From NCBI RefSeq assembly GCF_014303395.1, contig NZ_CP060298.1, positions 3,119,001 to 3,183,000 on the forward strand: a stretch of 64,000 nt of DNA, in the 5' to 3' direction. Origin of the DNA: Nakamurella sp. PAMC28650 (GTDB lineage Bacteria > Actinomycetota > Actinomycetes > Mycobacteriales > Nakamurellaceae). Each line of letters begins with the position of its first letter. Positions within the stretch are counted from its first letter, which is position 1. Under the pieces are notes generated by a model. That model had not been told where the DNA came from, made no database searches, and saw nothing but the letters and a program-made list of their open reading frames with translations. This document shows positions 9,865 to 17,937 of the stretch, piece after piece. The translations under genes and the position numbers were made by a program.

Positions 9865-10827
9865 ATGAGTGTCGATAGATCCAACGTCGTGATCGTGGGT
9901 ATCGACGGCAGCGCACCCTCTGTCGCGGCGGCGCGCTGGGCCGCAGACGAGGCGGACCGGCGCAAGGCGGAACTCCATCTGCTGCATGCGTATTCGACCC
10001 CGTCGGCGGCCCTTCCCGGAATGGCCGGGATGGGCCCGGAAGTGCGCAGCACCGTCAGGGCGCACGGCGGGGAGATTCTCGACCGGGCCAGGGTGGCCGC
10101 ATTGGCCGCCCACCCCGGCCTGGCCGTGACCACCACGCTGACCCACGGCCTGCCGGTCGAGATCCTGCAGCGGGAGTCCGAACACTGTCTCGCGCTGGTG
10201 CTCGGAACCGCCGGCCGGCACGAGTTCACCGAGGCGTTGCTGGGATCGGTGTCGGGTCGGTTGGCCGGCCACGCGTCCTGTCCGGTGGTCGTGGTTCGGG
10301 CCGGTGTTCCGGATCCCGATGCGGGTCCGGCTGCGCCCGGACCGGTCGTGGTGGGCCTGGACGGCACCGAGAGCTGCGAACGAGCACTGGCTTTCGCGTT
10401 CGAGTCGGCCTCGTTGCGAGCCACGGAGCTGATCGCCGTGCACAGCTGGGACGACACCGTGCTGGATGGATTCCTGCGGATCTACCCGCTGCTGGCGGAT
10501 CCGGTCGAGATCGATGAGGACGAGCGACGCATCCTGGCCGAGCAGTTGTCCGGCTGGGCCGAGCAGTACCCGGACGTCCCCGTCCGGTCCGTGGTCCTGC
10601 GGGGCCGGCCGGAAGCCGACCTGATCTCCTCCGCAGCCTCCGGCTCGCAGCCGCCGGCGCTGATCGTGGTCGGGACACGCGGCGGCGGGCGCTTCACCAG
10701 CCTCGTGGTCGGCTCGACGAGCCACGCGCTGCTGGCTGACGCGCCGTGCCCGGTGGCGGTGGTCCGCGCCCAGTACACGAGGTCGACGGGTGCCCGGCGC
10801 GGTGGGTTCCGAGCGATCAACGTTTGA
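9865..10827 (+). CDS. Two-domain universal stress protein
   Basis: 320-aa protein with two tandem UspA domains (about residues 8-148 and 160-308). Each ends in an ATP-loop motif: GTAGRHEFTEALLGSVSGRL in the first, and GTRGGGRFTSLVVGSTS in the second. This layout matches the tandem-domain Usp proteins of the mycobacterial DosR regulon. The ATG follows AGGAG at short spacing. Its 3' end overlaps the convergent devR-like gene by 11 bp. ATP binding is likely from the intact loops; the client process is unknown. Confidence 0.92.
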   Translation: MSVDRSNVVIVGIDGSAPSVAAARWAADEADRRKAELHLLHAYSTPSAALPGMAGMGPEVRSTVRAHGGEILDRARVAALAAHPGLAVTTTLTHGLPVEILQRESEHCLALVLGTAGRHEFTEALLGSVSGRLAGHASCPVVVVRAGVPDPDAGPAAPGPVVVGLDGTESCERALAFAFESASLRATELIAVHSWDDTVLDGFLRIYPLLADPVEIDEDERRILAEQLSGWAEQYPDVPVRSVVLRGRPEADLISSAASGSQPPALIVVGTRGGGRFTSLVVGSTSHALLADAPCPVAVVRAQYTRSTGARRGGFRAINV

Positions 10828-11473
10828 TCTCGGCCCCGAAGACGGCCGCCTGGGTCCGGCGTTGCATGTTGAGTTTCGCCAGCAGCGACGACACGTAGTT
10901 CTTGATGGTCTTCTCGGCGAGATGGAGATGTTCCCCGATCTGCCGATTGGTCAGCCCGTCGGTGATCAGCGCCAGGATCTCCCGGTCGCGTCCGGTGAGC
11001 GCCTGGATCCGCTTGTCCTCGGGCTCGCCGTCCCGCAGCCGGGCCAGCAGACGCCCGGTGACCTTCGGGTCCATCAGGGACCGGCCGGCCGCGACCTGTC
11101 GAATGGCATCCACCAGCGAGGAACCCCGGATCTCCTTCAGCAGGTAGCCGGCGGCCCCGGCCATCACGGCGGCGAACAGGGCTTCGTCGTCGTCGTAGGA
11201 AGTGAGGATCAGGCAGTGGATGTCCGGATTGGCCGACCGCAGGTCACGGCAGACGTCGATCCCGCTCCCGTCGGGCAATCTCGCGTCCAGCACTGCGACA
11301 TCCGGACGGGCGCCGGGTATCCGGGCCAGCGCCTCGGCTGCCGAGCCCGCTTCACCGACCACTTCGATGTCGTCCTCCGCCGTGATCAGGTCGGCGATGC
11401 CACGACGCACGATCTCGTGGTCGTCGAGCAGGAAAACCCTGATGGGGCGGATCGTCTCGGTTGCTTCAGTCAT
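10817..11473 (-). CDS. devR: DevR/DosR-type LuxR-family response regulator
   Basis: 218-aa response regulator, about the length of mycobacterial DevR. The receiver domain has the acidic pair in FLLDDHE and a phospho-acceptor Asp in VAVLDARLPDG (about D63). The C-terminal LuxR helix-turn-helix (LTGRDREIL...GLTNRQIGEHLHLAEKTIKNYV) and the final RRTQAAVF segment are very close to the DevR recognition region. The ATG at 11473 overlaps the kinase stop codon (ATGA), so translation is coupled. It is the likely activator acting on the DosR-box-like sites in this region. In M. tuberculosis devR precedes devS; here the order is reversed. Confidence 0.92.
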   Translation of the reverse strand: MTEATETIRPIRVFLLDDHEIVRRGIADLITAEDDIEVVGEAGSAAEALARIPGARPDVAVLDARLPDGSGIDVCRDLRSANPDIHCLILTSYDDDEALFAAVMAGAAGYLLKEIRGSSLVDAIRQVAAGRSLMDPKVTGRLLARLRDGEPEDKRIQALTGRDREILALITDGLTNRQIGEHLHLAEKTIKNYVSSLLAKLNMQRRTQAAVFGAEIKR

Positions 11474-13179
11474 GGCGTTCGTCCTTGCGATGATTCGCTG
11501 TCCAATGGAATTGTCCAGCTGAGTATGGTTCCGCAGACCGGCCCGGGTGACGCTCTGAACCGGCCGCCTCGTTGCAGCGCACGGTGTTCCAGGTTCGCCA
11601 GGCCGCTGCTGCGGACCGGAACGCCGATCCCGATCCCGTCGTCGATCACCTCGAGGGTGAGCCACCCCTCGACGATCCTGACCTCGACCTCGATCGACGA
11701 CGCCTTGGCGTGGCGGGCGGCATTGGTCAGTGATTCACGCAGCACGGCCTGCAGGTCGTCGAGGATTTCCGGTTCGACCAGGGTGTCGATGGCGCCGGAG
11801 AAGCGCATCCGAGGATCGTTGTCCATCGTCATCGCCACTTCGTCGAGCGTCTTGAGCAGCTGGGCGCGGACGCTGACCGCCCCGGTCGGCTGGGTCTGCA
11901 GCGCGAAGATCGAGGTGCGGATCTGCCGGATCGTCTCGTCGATGTCGTCCACGACGCGGGACAGTCGATCGGCCGAGTCCGGGATGCGTCCCGACAGTAC
12001 GCTCTGCACCGTCAGGCCGGCCGCGAACAGACGCTGGATGACGTGGTCGTGCAGATCCCGCGCGATTCGATCACGATCCTCCAGCAGCATCAACCGATCG
12101 CCCACCGCGCGCGCATCGGCCAGTTCCAGAGCCACGGCCGCATGACCGGCGAAGGTGGCCGCCATGTCCAGTTCTGCGAGGGAGAAGGCCGAGCTGCCCG
12201 TCAGGCGCGCGGCCAGCAGCGCGCCCCTGGGCAGGCCGGAACCGGTCAGCGGCAACGCGATCACCGGTCCGACCTTCACCACGTCGGAGATGTGCACCCG
12301 GAGGTCCTGCGCGCTGTTCGCACTGGCGATGCGGATGGCCTGGCCGGTTTCGATGGCGGCCTGCGACAGGGTTCCGTTGTCGGGGTAGGTCCGGCCGGCC
12401 AGATCGGTGGCACCGGCGCCGGTGGCCACCTCGATCCGCAACTGCTTCTGGTCACCGACCGGTAGCACGACGATGACGACGTCCGCCCCGGCCAGCACCA
12501 GCACCTGCTCGGCGATATCGGTCAGGGCGTTCTCGACCGGTTTCGTCAGCAGTCGGCGGGTGATGCTGGTCGAGGCCTCCAACCAGTCCTGACGCCGCTG
12601 GCTGTCCCGGAACAGCCGGGCGTTCTCGATGGCGATCGCCGCGGTGCCGGCCAACGACACGGCCAGCTCGGTATCTTCCTTGGTGAACCCGCCGGACTTG
12701 CTCTCCGTCAGGTAGAGGTTGCCGTAGACCTCGTCCCGCAGCTTGATCGGAACGCCGAGGAACGAGCTCATCGGCGGATGGTGCGCGGGAAAGCCGGACG
12801 ACCTCGGGTCGGCACTCAGATCGGTCAGGTTGATCGGCTCCGGGTGTGCGATCAGCGCGCCCAGCAGCCCGTGTCCCTTGGGCAGTGGCCCGATGGCCGG
12901 TACGTCGGCCGGATCGATGCCGACGTGGATGAACTGCTCGAGCGATCCGTCGGCCGCGATCACCCCGAGGGCACCGAACCTCGCGTCGGTCAGCTCGCAG
13001 GCCGACTCCACCACTCGTCGCAGGACCGACGGCAGGGACAGCTCGCCCATGATGGAGTCGTTGGCGGTCAACAGTTTTCGTAGTCCATCGCGGGCGGCGA
13101 CCACTTCGCCGGCCCGGTCCATCAACTGTTCCAGTAGTTCTTCGATGTGCAGGCGGGGAGGTTCGATGGCCTGGGTCAC
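11470..13179 (-). CDS. devS: DevS/DosT-type GAF-GAF sensor histidine kinase
   Basis: Cytosolic sensor kinase of 569 aa. Order: short N-terminal helix, GAF-A (about 50-190), GAF-B (about 210-355), HisKA_3 dimerisation helix with phospho-His in ARDLHDHVIQRLF (about H377), and a C-terminal HATPase (IDDGIGIGV, GLANLEHRA). GAF-A contains the AHHPPMSSFLGVPIK stretch (about 132-146), equivalent to the DevS/DosT segment carrying the proximal haem histidine. Haem-based O2/NO/CO or redox sensing is therefore likely. The GTG at 13179 is the probable start, with only a weak GGGG upstream. It diverges from the Acg-type gene across a promoter rich in DosR-like boxes, suggesting autoregulation. Confidence 0.92.
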   Translation of the reverse strand: MTQAIEPPRLHIEELLEQLMDRAGEVVAARDGLRKLLTANDSIMGELSLPSVLRRVVESACELTDARFGALGVIAADGSLEQFIHVGIDPADVPAIGPLPKGHGLLGALIAHPEPINLTDLSADPRSSGFPAHHPPMSSFLGVPIKLRDEVYGNLYLTESKSGGFTKEDTELAVSLAGTAAIAIENARLFRDSQRRQDWLEASTSITRRLLTKPVENALTDIAEQVLVLAGADVVIVVLPVGDQKQLRIEVATGAGATDLAGRTYPDNGTLSQAAIETGQAIRIASANSAQDLRVHISDVVKVGPVIALPLTGSGLPRGALLAARLTGSSAFSLAELDMAATFAGHAAVALELADARAVGDRLMLLEDRDRIARDLHDHVIQRLFAAGLTVQSVLSGRIPDSADRLSRVVDDIDETIRQIRTSIFALQTQPTGAVSVRAQLLKTLDEVAMTMDNDPRMRFSGAIDTLVEPEILDDLQAVLRESLTNAARHAKASSIEVEVRIVEGWLTLEVIDDGIGIGVPVRSSGLANLEHRALQRGGRFRASPGPVCGTILSWTIPLDSESSQGRTP

Positions 13180-13212
13180 AGCCCCAGCATGTCAGTTGCA
13201 CGACCCGGGCGG

Positions 13213-13341
13213 GTAGGGCCGAAGGTCACCGGCGCCGGGGGAACGAGCCGGAAGCGGACGGAAATGACCCGAAAGTCGGAAACCTGAGGACTTTCGGCCA
13301 TGTGCGGCGGCCGGGAAACGGCGTTGGCTGAAGGTCGGTAC
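13213..13341. promoter_or_regulatory. Cluster of DosR-box-like sites in the devSR/Acg promoter
   Basis: Four motif-like sites lie between the kinase and nitroreductase starts. GTAGGGCCGAAGGTCACC (13213-13230) reads GGTGACCTTCGGCCCTAC on the other strand. GACCCGAAAGTCGGA is at about 13266-13280. GAGGACTTTCGGCCA (13286-13300) is the closest to the DosR consensus core. A weaker GGCTGAAGGTCGGTAC is at about 13326-13340. Multiple spaced boxes are typical of strongly induced DosR promoters. Confidence 0.55.
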
Positions 13342-13350
13342 TTCACTACG

Positions 13351-13390
13351 GACACCGGTAGTCCATCACTGACACCGGTACTCCATCACT
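13351..13390 (+). repeat. Two tandem 20-bp repeats ahead of the Acg-type gene
   Basis: GACACCGGTAGTCCATCACT (13351-13370) is followed immediately by a copy differing at one base (13371-13390). A partial third copy (GACAAAGG) runs into the Shine-Dalgarno AAAGGAGG at 13394-13401. A related GGTACTTCACTAC precedes the array. It may be a protein-binding array or a slippage product in the 5' leader. Confidence 0.6.
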
Positions 13391-13406
13391 GACAAAGGAG
13401 GCGGAC

Positions 13407-14414
13407 GTGATCACCACTCCGTTCGGTCTGACCGCCGCGCAGACCAACCAGGTGCTCGAGGCTGCCGGCCGGGCTCCTTCGTTGCACAACAGTCAGCCCT
13501 GGGCCTTCCGCCTTTCCCCGGAGCGGATCGAGCTCTACGTCGACCCGATGCGCATGTTGCCGGTGTCGGACCCGGACGGCCGGGAGACGCGACTCGCCTG
13601 CGGGGCGGCGTTGTTCAACCTGCGTCTGGCCCTGGCCCGACATGGCGTGTCCACCATCGCCACGGTGTCGTCGGAGTCGGCGACCGGTCAGGTGGCCGTG
13701 CTGGAAGCCGGTGCAGGGTTCGGGATGACGCCGGACCGCGCGAATCTGGAACGCGCGATCGCCCATCGCCGCACCAATCGCCAGCCGTTCTTCGACGCGG
13801 AGGTGCCGTCCGGCCATCGGCTGACCCTGAGCCGCGCGGCCGAGGCGGAACAGACCAGTCTGCGGATGGTCACCGATCCCGCGTCCCTGGCAGACCTGGC
13901 ACGGTGGTCCCACGAGGCACATCGCGCCCAGCAGCTGGATCCGGCCTGGGCCGCAGAGTGGACCAGTTGGACGGGCCGCGACCACACCTTCGACGGCGTA
14001 CCGGTCTCCGCCGCCGGGCCGGCACCGGCGCCGCAGGACGTCTGGACCCTGCGTGACTTCGGCCGACCGGGGCGCGATGAACGCCCCGCGGGTCGGGACT
14101 TCGAGGAACGTCCTCTGGTGGCCGTGCTCTGCACGTACTCCGATTCCTGGCGGGCGCAGATCCAGGCCGGGCAGGCGATGGAGCGCGTCCTGCTGCAGGC
14201 CACCAGCCTGGGCCTCGCGGCCTCGTTCCTGTCCCAGCTGATCGAGGTGGAACCGGTGCGGAACCGGGTCCGCGACCTGCTCGGAGGTCAGGTCCACCCG
14301 CAGGCCGTTCTGCGCATCGGCTTCGGGGGACCGGTTCCGAACACACCCAGGCGCAGTGTCCAGGACTGCGTGCTGCAGGACCTCGCTCTGCTGGACCCCG
14401 TGCCCCTGGCCTGA
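13407..14414 (+). CDS. Acg-type nitroreductase-fold protein
   Basis: 335-aa member of the Acg family of nitroreductase-like flavin proteins (the Rv2032 type in mycobacteria). The N-terminal LEAAGRAPSLHNSQPWAFR motif and the central AHRRTNRQPFFD are characteristic. Two half-nitroreductase units are expected, and in known Acg proteins FMN is covered by a lid rather than used for classic nitroreduction. The GTG at 13407 is supported by a very strong AAAGGAGG 5 nt upstream. The promoter carries DosR-like boxes. Its role is probably flavin storage or redox defence during hypoxic dormancy. Confidence 0.88.
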   Translation: MITTPFGLTAAQTNQVLEAAGRAPSLHNSQPWAFRLSPERIELYVDPMRMLPVSDPDGRETRLACGAALFNLRLALARHGVSTIATVSSESATGQVAVLEAGAGFGMTPDRANLERAIAHRRTNRQPFFDAEVPSGHRLTLSRAAEAEQTSLRMVTDPASLADLARWSHEAHRAQQLDPAWAAEWTSWTGRDHTFDGVPVSAAGPAPAPQDVWTLRDFGRPGRDERPAGRDFEERPLVAVLCTYSDSWRAQIQAGQAMERVLLQATSLGLAASFLSQLIEVEPVRNRVRDLLGGQVHPQAVLRIGFGGPVPNTPRRSVQDCVLQDLALLDPVPLA

Positions 14415-14679
14415 CCGCGGTGTCGCCGCGATCGAGATCGCGTCCCGGTTCCGTCCCGACCTTCGTCCGCCGTTCCGCTGGAGCGCTGACGCAGTGATCG
14501 GACGGCGATCGACGACAAATGATCGCCCAGCGTTCACTTCTGTTCTGCCGACGCCGCTCGAACGGATGTTTCTGCTCCGTCGGGTGTCGCCCGGCGGAGT
14601 GCATTCGCCATTTGCGCGTTGACCGCAGCAGTGCAAATGAGATGATCAGCAGGCGATCGGTACCGGCAGCACAGTAGGG

Positions 14680-14877
14680 CCTGTCGAGCGGATCTGGTGG
14701 CCGGGAGGTCTTCGCCTGCGACCGCCGCGTCTGGGGGACGCGGCAACGTCTGGGTCACACCGGGAAATCAGTGCTCGACGGGAACCGTCCGGCCGGGCAC
14801 GGCGTCCCACCGCAAGTCGATACCGGAGAAATCCTGGCGGTATCAGGGGCGGCTCGTACTGCTCCTGACACCGCGGC
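14680..14877 (+). ncRNA. Candidate structured leader RNA upstream of a small membrane gene
   Basis: The 516-bp gap 14415-14930 has no convincing gene, but its right half has strong pairing potential. CCTGTCGAGC (14680-14689) pairs with GCTCGACGGG (14773-14782), enclosing a hairpin CCGCGTC/GACGCGG (14725-14743) and a short GGTC/GACC stem (14707-14723). Downstream, GATACCG/CGGTATC (14819-14844) and TCAGG/CCTGA form two more hairpins. No known riboswitch consensus was recognised. High-GC DNA forms chance stems, so this is a candidate only. Confidence 0.35.
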
Positions 14878-14930
14878 CGTCGATCGGATCGCCGTCACCC
14901 GCACCTGCAGACCGACCAGAGGAATGTCCC

Positions 14931-15293
14931 ATGACAGCCGTCGACGACTTCACCTCGCACTCGGAGGCGCCATCGCCGCTCCGAAATGCGAGGGGTCGCG
15001 CATCGGAGCGGTCGGTGCTGCTGGCCGTCGCGGGTGTCACGGGGATGCTGGCCGTGGTGGCCGGCGCGGTGGCGGCCTATCTCGTCTTTCCGGAGCCCAC
15101 GATGTGGCGGGTCCCGGTCAACGGTCTGGTGATGGCGCTTGCGGTCCTGCCGATCCGTGCCGTGGTGCGCCGCGCCCGGCATCGACGGGCAGAGCACCCC
15201 TGGCCGAGGCGGAGCCGGAGATCTGAATCTCGCGGTCAGGCGGCCGATCGCCGCCGGAGGACGCCGTCGGTCCGAGCACCTATTCTGACGTGA
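14931..15293 (+). CDS. Small membrane protein of unknown function
   Basis: 120-aa product not recognised as a known family. A polar N-terminus (about 25 residues) is followed by two hydrophobic segments, SVLLAVAGVTGMLAVVAGAV and VNGLVMALAVLPI, and then a very basic Arg-rich tail (RRARHRRAEHPWPRRSRR). This suggests a two-helix protein with a positively charged cytoplasmic tail. The ATG at 14931 has AGAGGAA about 8 nt upstream. Its stop overlaps the start of the next gene (TGATG), so the two are translationally coupled. Confidence 0.65.
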   Translation: MTAVDDFTSHSEAPSPLRNARGRASERSVLLAVAGVTGMLAVVAGAVAAYLVFPEPTMWRVPVNGLVMALAVLPIRAVVRRARHRRAEHPWPRRSRRSESRGQAADRRRRTPSVRAPILT

Positions 15294-15604
15294 TGAGCAA
15301 AGTCGACGCGATGCAGGCCATGCGCGAAGCCCGGTATGCCGCGCGGGCCGCGAACAAGACCGCGACCTCCGGTCAGCCGGCGTCCGCTGCGCCCCGCCGC
15401 AGGCCGACTCTGGAATCAGAGGGCCCCGTCGCCTCGACCGCGGCACCGGCGGATCGCGGAGGCAATCCGGCGGTCGAGACACTTCGAGCAGTGCCGGAGG
15501 TCGAGGCCGAGGTGTCGGAAGCGCTCTGCGGCCACCGCAGCATGAACAATCGTCTCTGCCGCCGCCCGGCCGGCCACTCGGAGAAGAACCACCGCTACTC
15601 CTGA
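15293..15604 (+). CDS. Small protein with a C-terminal Cys/His cluster
   Basis: 103-aa protein, function not recognised. The first 70 residues are Ala/Arg/Pro-rich and probably disordered. The last 26 contain CGHRSMNNRLCRRPAGHSEK followed by an NHRYS end, with two Cys and three His positioned as possible metal ligands. Similar short Cys/His tails occur in small actinobacterial proteins. The ATG at 15293 overlaps the upstream stop codon, indicating an operon with the membrane protein. Confidence 0.6.
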   Translation: MSKVDAMQAMREARYAARAANKTATSGQPASAAPRRRPTLESEGPVASTAAPADRGGNPAVETLRAVPEVEAEVSEALCGHRSMNNRLCRRPAGHSEKNHRYS

Positions 15605-15667
15605 TGGCATCTGCCGCCCGGTGGCGGCGATCACGATGACCGACCGACCAGGTCAGGTCAGGTCAGG

Positions 15668-16606
15668 TCAGGTCAGCTGGACCGAACGTGACAGGAACCG
15701 GGGGTGGTCGGGGTCGCGTCCGGCCCGGACGGCGAGGGCCACCGCCAGTCGGTGGACGGTGGCCAACTGTGCCTGCGGATCCAGGTTCGGGACGTGCACC
15801 CGGGCGCCGGTGGCCTTCACCGCGTCTGCGATGAAGTCGGGGAGCGGTTCGAACGACCACACCAACGTGCCGGGCCCGGCCGCCGCGATCGGCCCGTGCT
15901 GGTACTCCATCACCGGGTAGGCCTCGGTCCAGAATCCTGCCGCCTCACGGCATTTGAGTGCGGCTTCGTTGGCCACGCCGATCGTCCAGCCGTGCCCGAG
16001 AAACACCACGTGGTCCGGGAGCGGATCGGGCAGGGGCTCGGCCAGGGCAGCCCGGGCGTCCTGCACGAGGCCGGACAGATCCGCTCCGAGCGAGGCGCGC
16101 AGTGCCGTCAGCGCCGACGTCGCGAACCGGGTCTGCACCACCGAGATCTCGTCGGCGTAGTCCAGCAGGACGTACTCGTCGCACAGGGCGGGCAACGGTG
16201 TCGCCGGATCGCCGATGATCCCGACGACGTGGTGGTCCTGTCCCAGTTCGCGGGCGATCCGGTTGACGTCACCGGTCGTCCCGGACCGCGAGAGCACGAG
16301 GATGACCTCGTCGCGCTCGACGTAGGGGATCTCGGAAGCGATGGCGGCCCGCGTCCGGCCGAGCCCGGCCGCATTGCGCAGGCGGGCGTAGGACTCTCCG
16401 ATGTAGTAGGAGGTGCCGCATCCGACGAACAACACCGGTCGGCCGGTTGCGGGCAGGATGCCCCGGTGCACCGGGGAGTCAGCGAGAACCCTGGCCCAGA
16501 TGTCCGGCTGACTGTAGAGCTCCTGTTCCGTGGCCGACCGCGAACTCTCCGACCGCGCGTCGGCCGACCGTGAATTCTCCGGCGCTGACGGCGTTGACGA
16601 GCTCAT
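15668..16606 (-). CDS. SIS-domain sugar-phosphate isomerase/deaminase family protein
   Basis: 312-aa protein with two SIS subdomains, resembling the isomerase half of glucosamine-6-phosphate synthase and AgaS-type enzymes. Phosphosugar-binding motifs are LFVGCGTSYYIGESY (about 55-69) and VLSRSGTTGDV (about 98-108). The second half has FLGHGWTIGVANEAALK and EYQHGPIA. It probably isomerises or deaminates a phosphorylated amino- or ketosugar. The ATG at 16606 overlaps the PfkB stop (ATGA), so kinase and isomerase are co-translated. The pair diverges from the ABC importer operon and is probably controlled by the same DeoR-type repressor. Exact substrate unknown. Confidence 0.85.
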   Translation of the reverse strand: MSSSTPSAPENSRSADARSESSRSATEQELYSQPDIWARVLADSPVHRGILPATGRPVLFVGCGTSYYIGESYARLRNAAGLGRTRAAIASEIPYVERDEVILVLSRSGTTGDVNRIARELGQDHHVVGIIGDPATPLPALCDEYVLLDYADEISVVQTRFATSALTALRASLGADLSGLVQDARAALAEPLPDPLPDHVVFLGHGWTIGVANEAALKCREAAGFWTEAYPVMEYQHGPIAAAGPGTLVWSFEPLPDFIADAVKATGARVHVPNLDPQAQLATVHRLAVALAVRAGRDPDHPRFLSRSVQLT

Positions 16607-17673
16607 CGATGCTCCAGGTCCGGGCGCGCCGCGTCCTGCGGCGCGCCTCCGGTCGTGTCGTGCTCGGTGGTCGGTCCGGCGCCGGATCCCAGGAGGGACC
16701 GGGCGAGTTCGGCGGCTTCCGATGGCGTGGCAAGACGCCCGGTACCTCCGATGCCCGCGGTGGAGATGGCGCCGCAGGCGCATCCGAGGGCCAGTGCCTC
16801 CGGGGACCCGCCCGGTAGCACCATGCCCAGCACCGAAGCGATGAACCCGGCGTTGAAGTTGTCGCCGGCTCCGGTGGTGTCGACCGGCTCCCGTGCCCGG
16901 CTCTGGACGCGGACCGTGGGCCCGCCGTCCGACGGGGCCATCAGTGCGCCGTCGGCGCCCAGCTTGACCACCACGGTCGGTCCCAGGGTGGCGATCTTCC
17001 TGGCCGCCGACTCCGGGTCGTCGTCGCCGCCGGCCACCGACACGCACTCGTTGGCGTTGGGCAGGAACCACGTCAGATGCGGCAGCACCGGTTCGACCGT
17101 CGTCCAGGTGCTCCCGGGATCCCACCCCGGGTCCAGCGAGACCGTGACCGCCGGGTCGAGCTTCGACAGCAGCGCGGGTAGTCCGGGAACCAGCCCGCTC
17201 TGGAGGTAGATGGAACTGATGTGGACGTGCCGGCTGCTGCGCAGCAGCGACTCCGGTACGTCTGCGACGGTGAAGTCCGACATCGTGCCGGGAAACGTCA
17301 TGAGTGCGCGATCTCCGTCAGATCTGCTCAGCACCAACGTGATCCCGCTGCCCCGGGCCGGCCGCCGGGTGATCGCGCTGCGGTCCACACCCAGATCGTC
17401 CAGCATCTCGAGCACCATGTCCCCGACGGGATCGTCGCCCAGCACTCCGCAGAGGGCGACGCGCAGACCGAGCGAGGCCAGTGCCGCGGCGGTGATCGCC
17501 CCCGAGCTGCCCAGGGTGATCGCACCGGACGGAACCCGCAGTTCCACCTGCCCGAACTGTGGGGATCGGTCAGATCGCATGATCACGTCGACGTTCAGCT
17601 CGGCCAGCACCAGCACGTCGAACGCCGGCCGGTCGTGGCCGGGTCCGTCATCGAGGTCGGGCACCGCCACCAC
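16603..17673 (-). CDS. PfkB-family carbohydrate kinase
   Basis: 356-aa ribokinase-like kinase that phosphorylates a sugar with ATP. It shows the N-terminal VLVLAELNVDVI strand, the glycine-rich GSSGAITAAALASLG segment and the C-terminal PfkB signature DTTGAGDNFNAGF, with the catalytic Asp in GAGD. The tail after about residue 330 is polar and probably disordered. The GTG at 17673 is the most upstream start in frame and has only a weak ribosome site. Candidates for the substrate are fructose-1-P, tagatose-6-P or 2-keto-3-deoxy sugar acids; the nearby sugar-acid dehydratase makes the last plausible. Confidence 0.88.
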   Translation of the reverse strand: MVAVPDLDDGPGHDRPAFDVLVLAELNVDVIMRSDRSPQFGQVELRVPSGAITLGSSGAITAAALASLGLRVALCGVLGDDPVGDMVLEMLDDLGVDRSAITRRPARGSGITLVLSRSDGDRALMTFPGTMSDFTVADVPESLLRSSRHVHISSIYLQSGLVPGLPALLSKLDPAVTVSLDPGWDPGSTWTTVEPVLPHLTWFLPNANECVSVAGGDDDPESAARKIATLGPTVVVKLGADGALMAPSDGGPTVRVQSRAREPVDTTGAGDNFNAGFIASVLGMVLPGGSPEALALGCACGAISTAGIGGTGRLATPSEAAELARSLLGSGAGPTTEHDTTGGAPQDAARPDLEHR

Positions 17674-17804
17674 CTTCCCGGTCCGATCGACGATTTCCGG
17701 CCACCTCCGCCGGGCCCTCGTCGTGGTCGGCCGATGCCGTGCGACAAGACGTGCGAGAAGACGTGCGAGGTAGACGATGCGAGGTAGACCCTAGGGCCGC
17801 CAAC

Positions 17805-17937
17805 GGGCGGGGTCAATCAAAGTCAGTCAGTTTTGTTTCCAAATGGTCAAATGACTGCTCACTCTTGACTCGTTCTCGTCCGGGTGTTTGGCTTACCCAC
17901 ACGTTGGCCCCCGACTCGCTCCCGAGCAGGAGATCTC
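17805..17937. promoter_or_regulatory. Divergent promoter with DeoR-type operator-like repeats
   Basis: This AT-richer interval separates the PfkB/SIS genes from the importer operon. CAGTCA (17824-17829) and TGACTG (17852-17857) form an inverted repeat around GTTTTGTTTCC. The TTTTGTTTC word resembles the T-rich direct repeats bound by DeoR/AgaR-type repressors, and a DeoR-family gene lies in the operon. AGGAG at 17928-17932 is the ribosome site for the binding-protein gene. Confidence 0.5.

Noticed and set aside
14680-14877. Known riboswitch classes (ydaO, cobalamin, SAM-IV) for the structured leader
   Set aside because: The conserved core words of these classes were not found, so only a generic candidate is reported.
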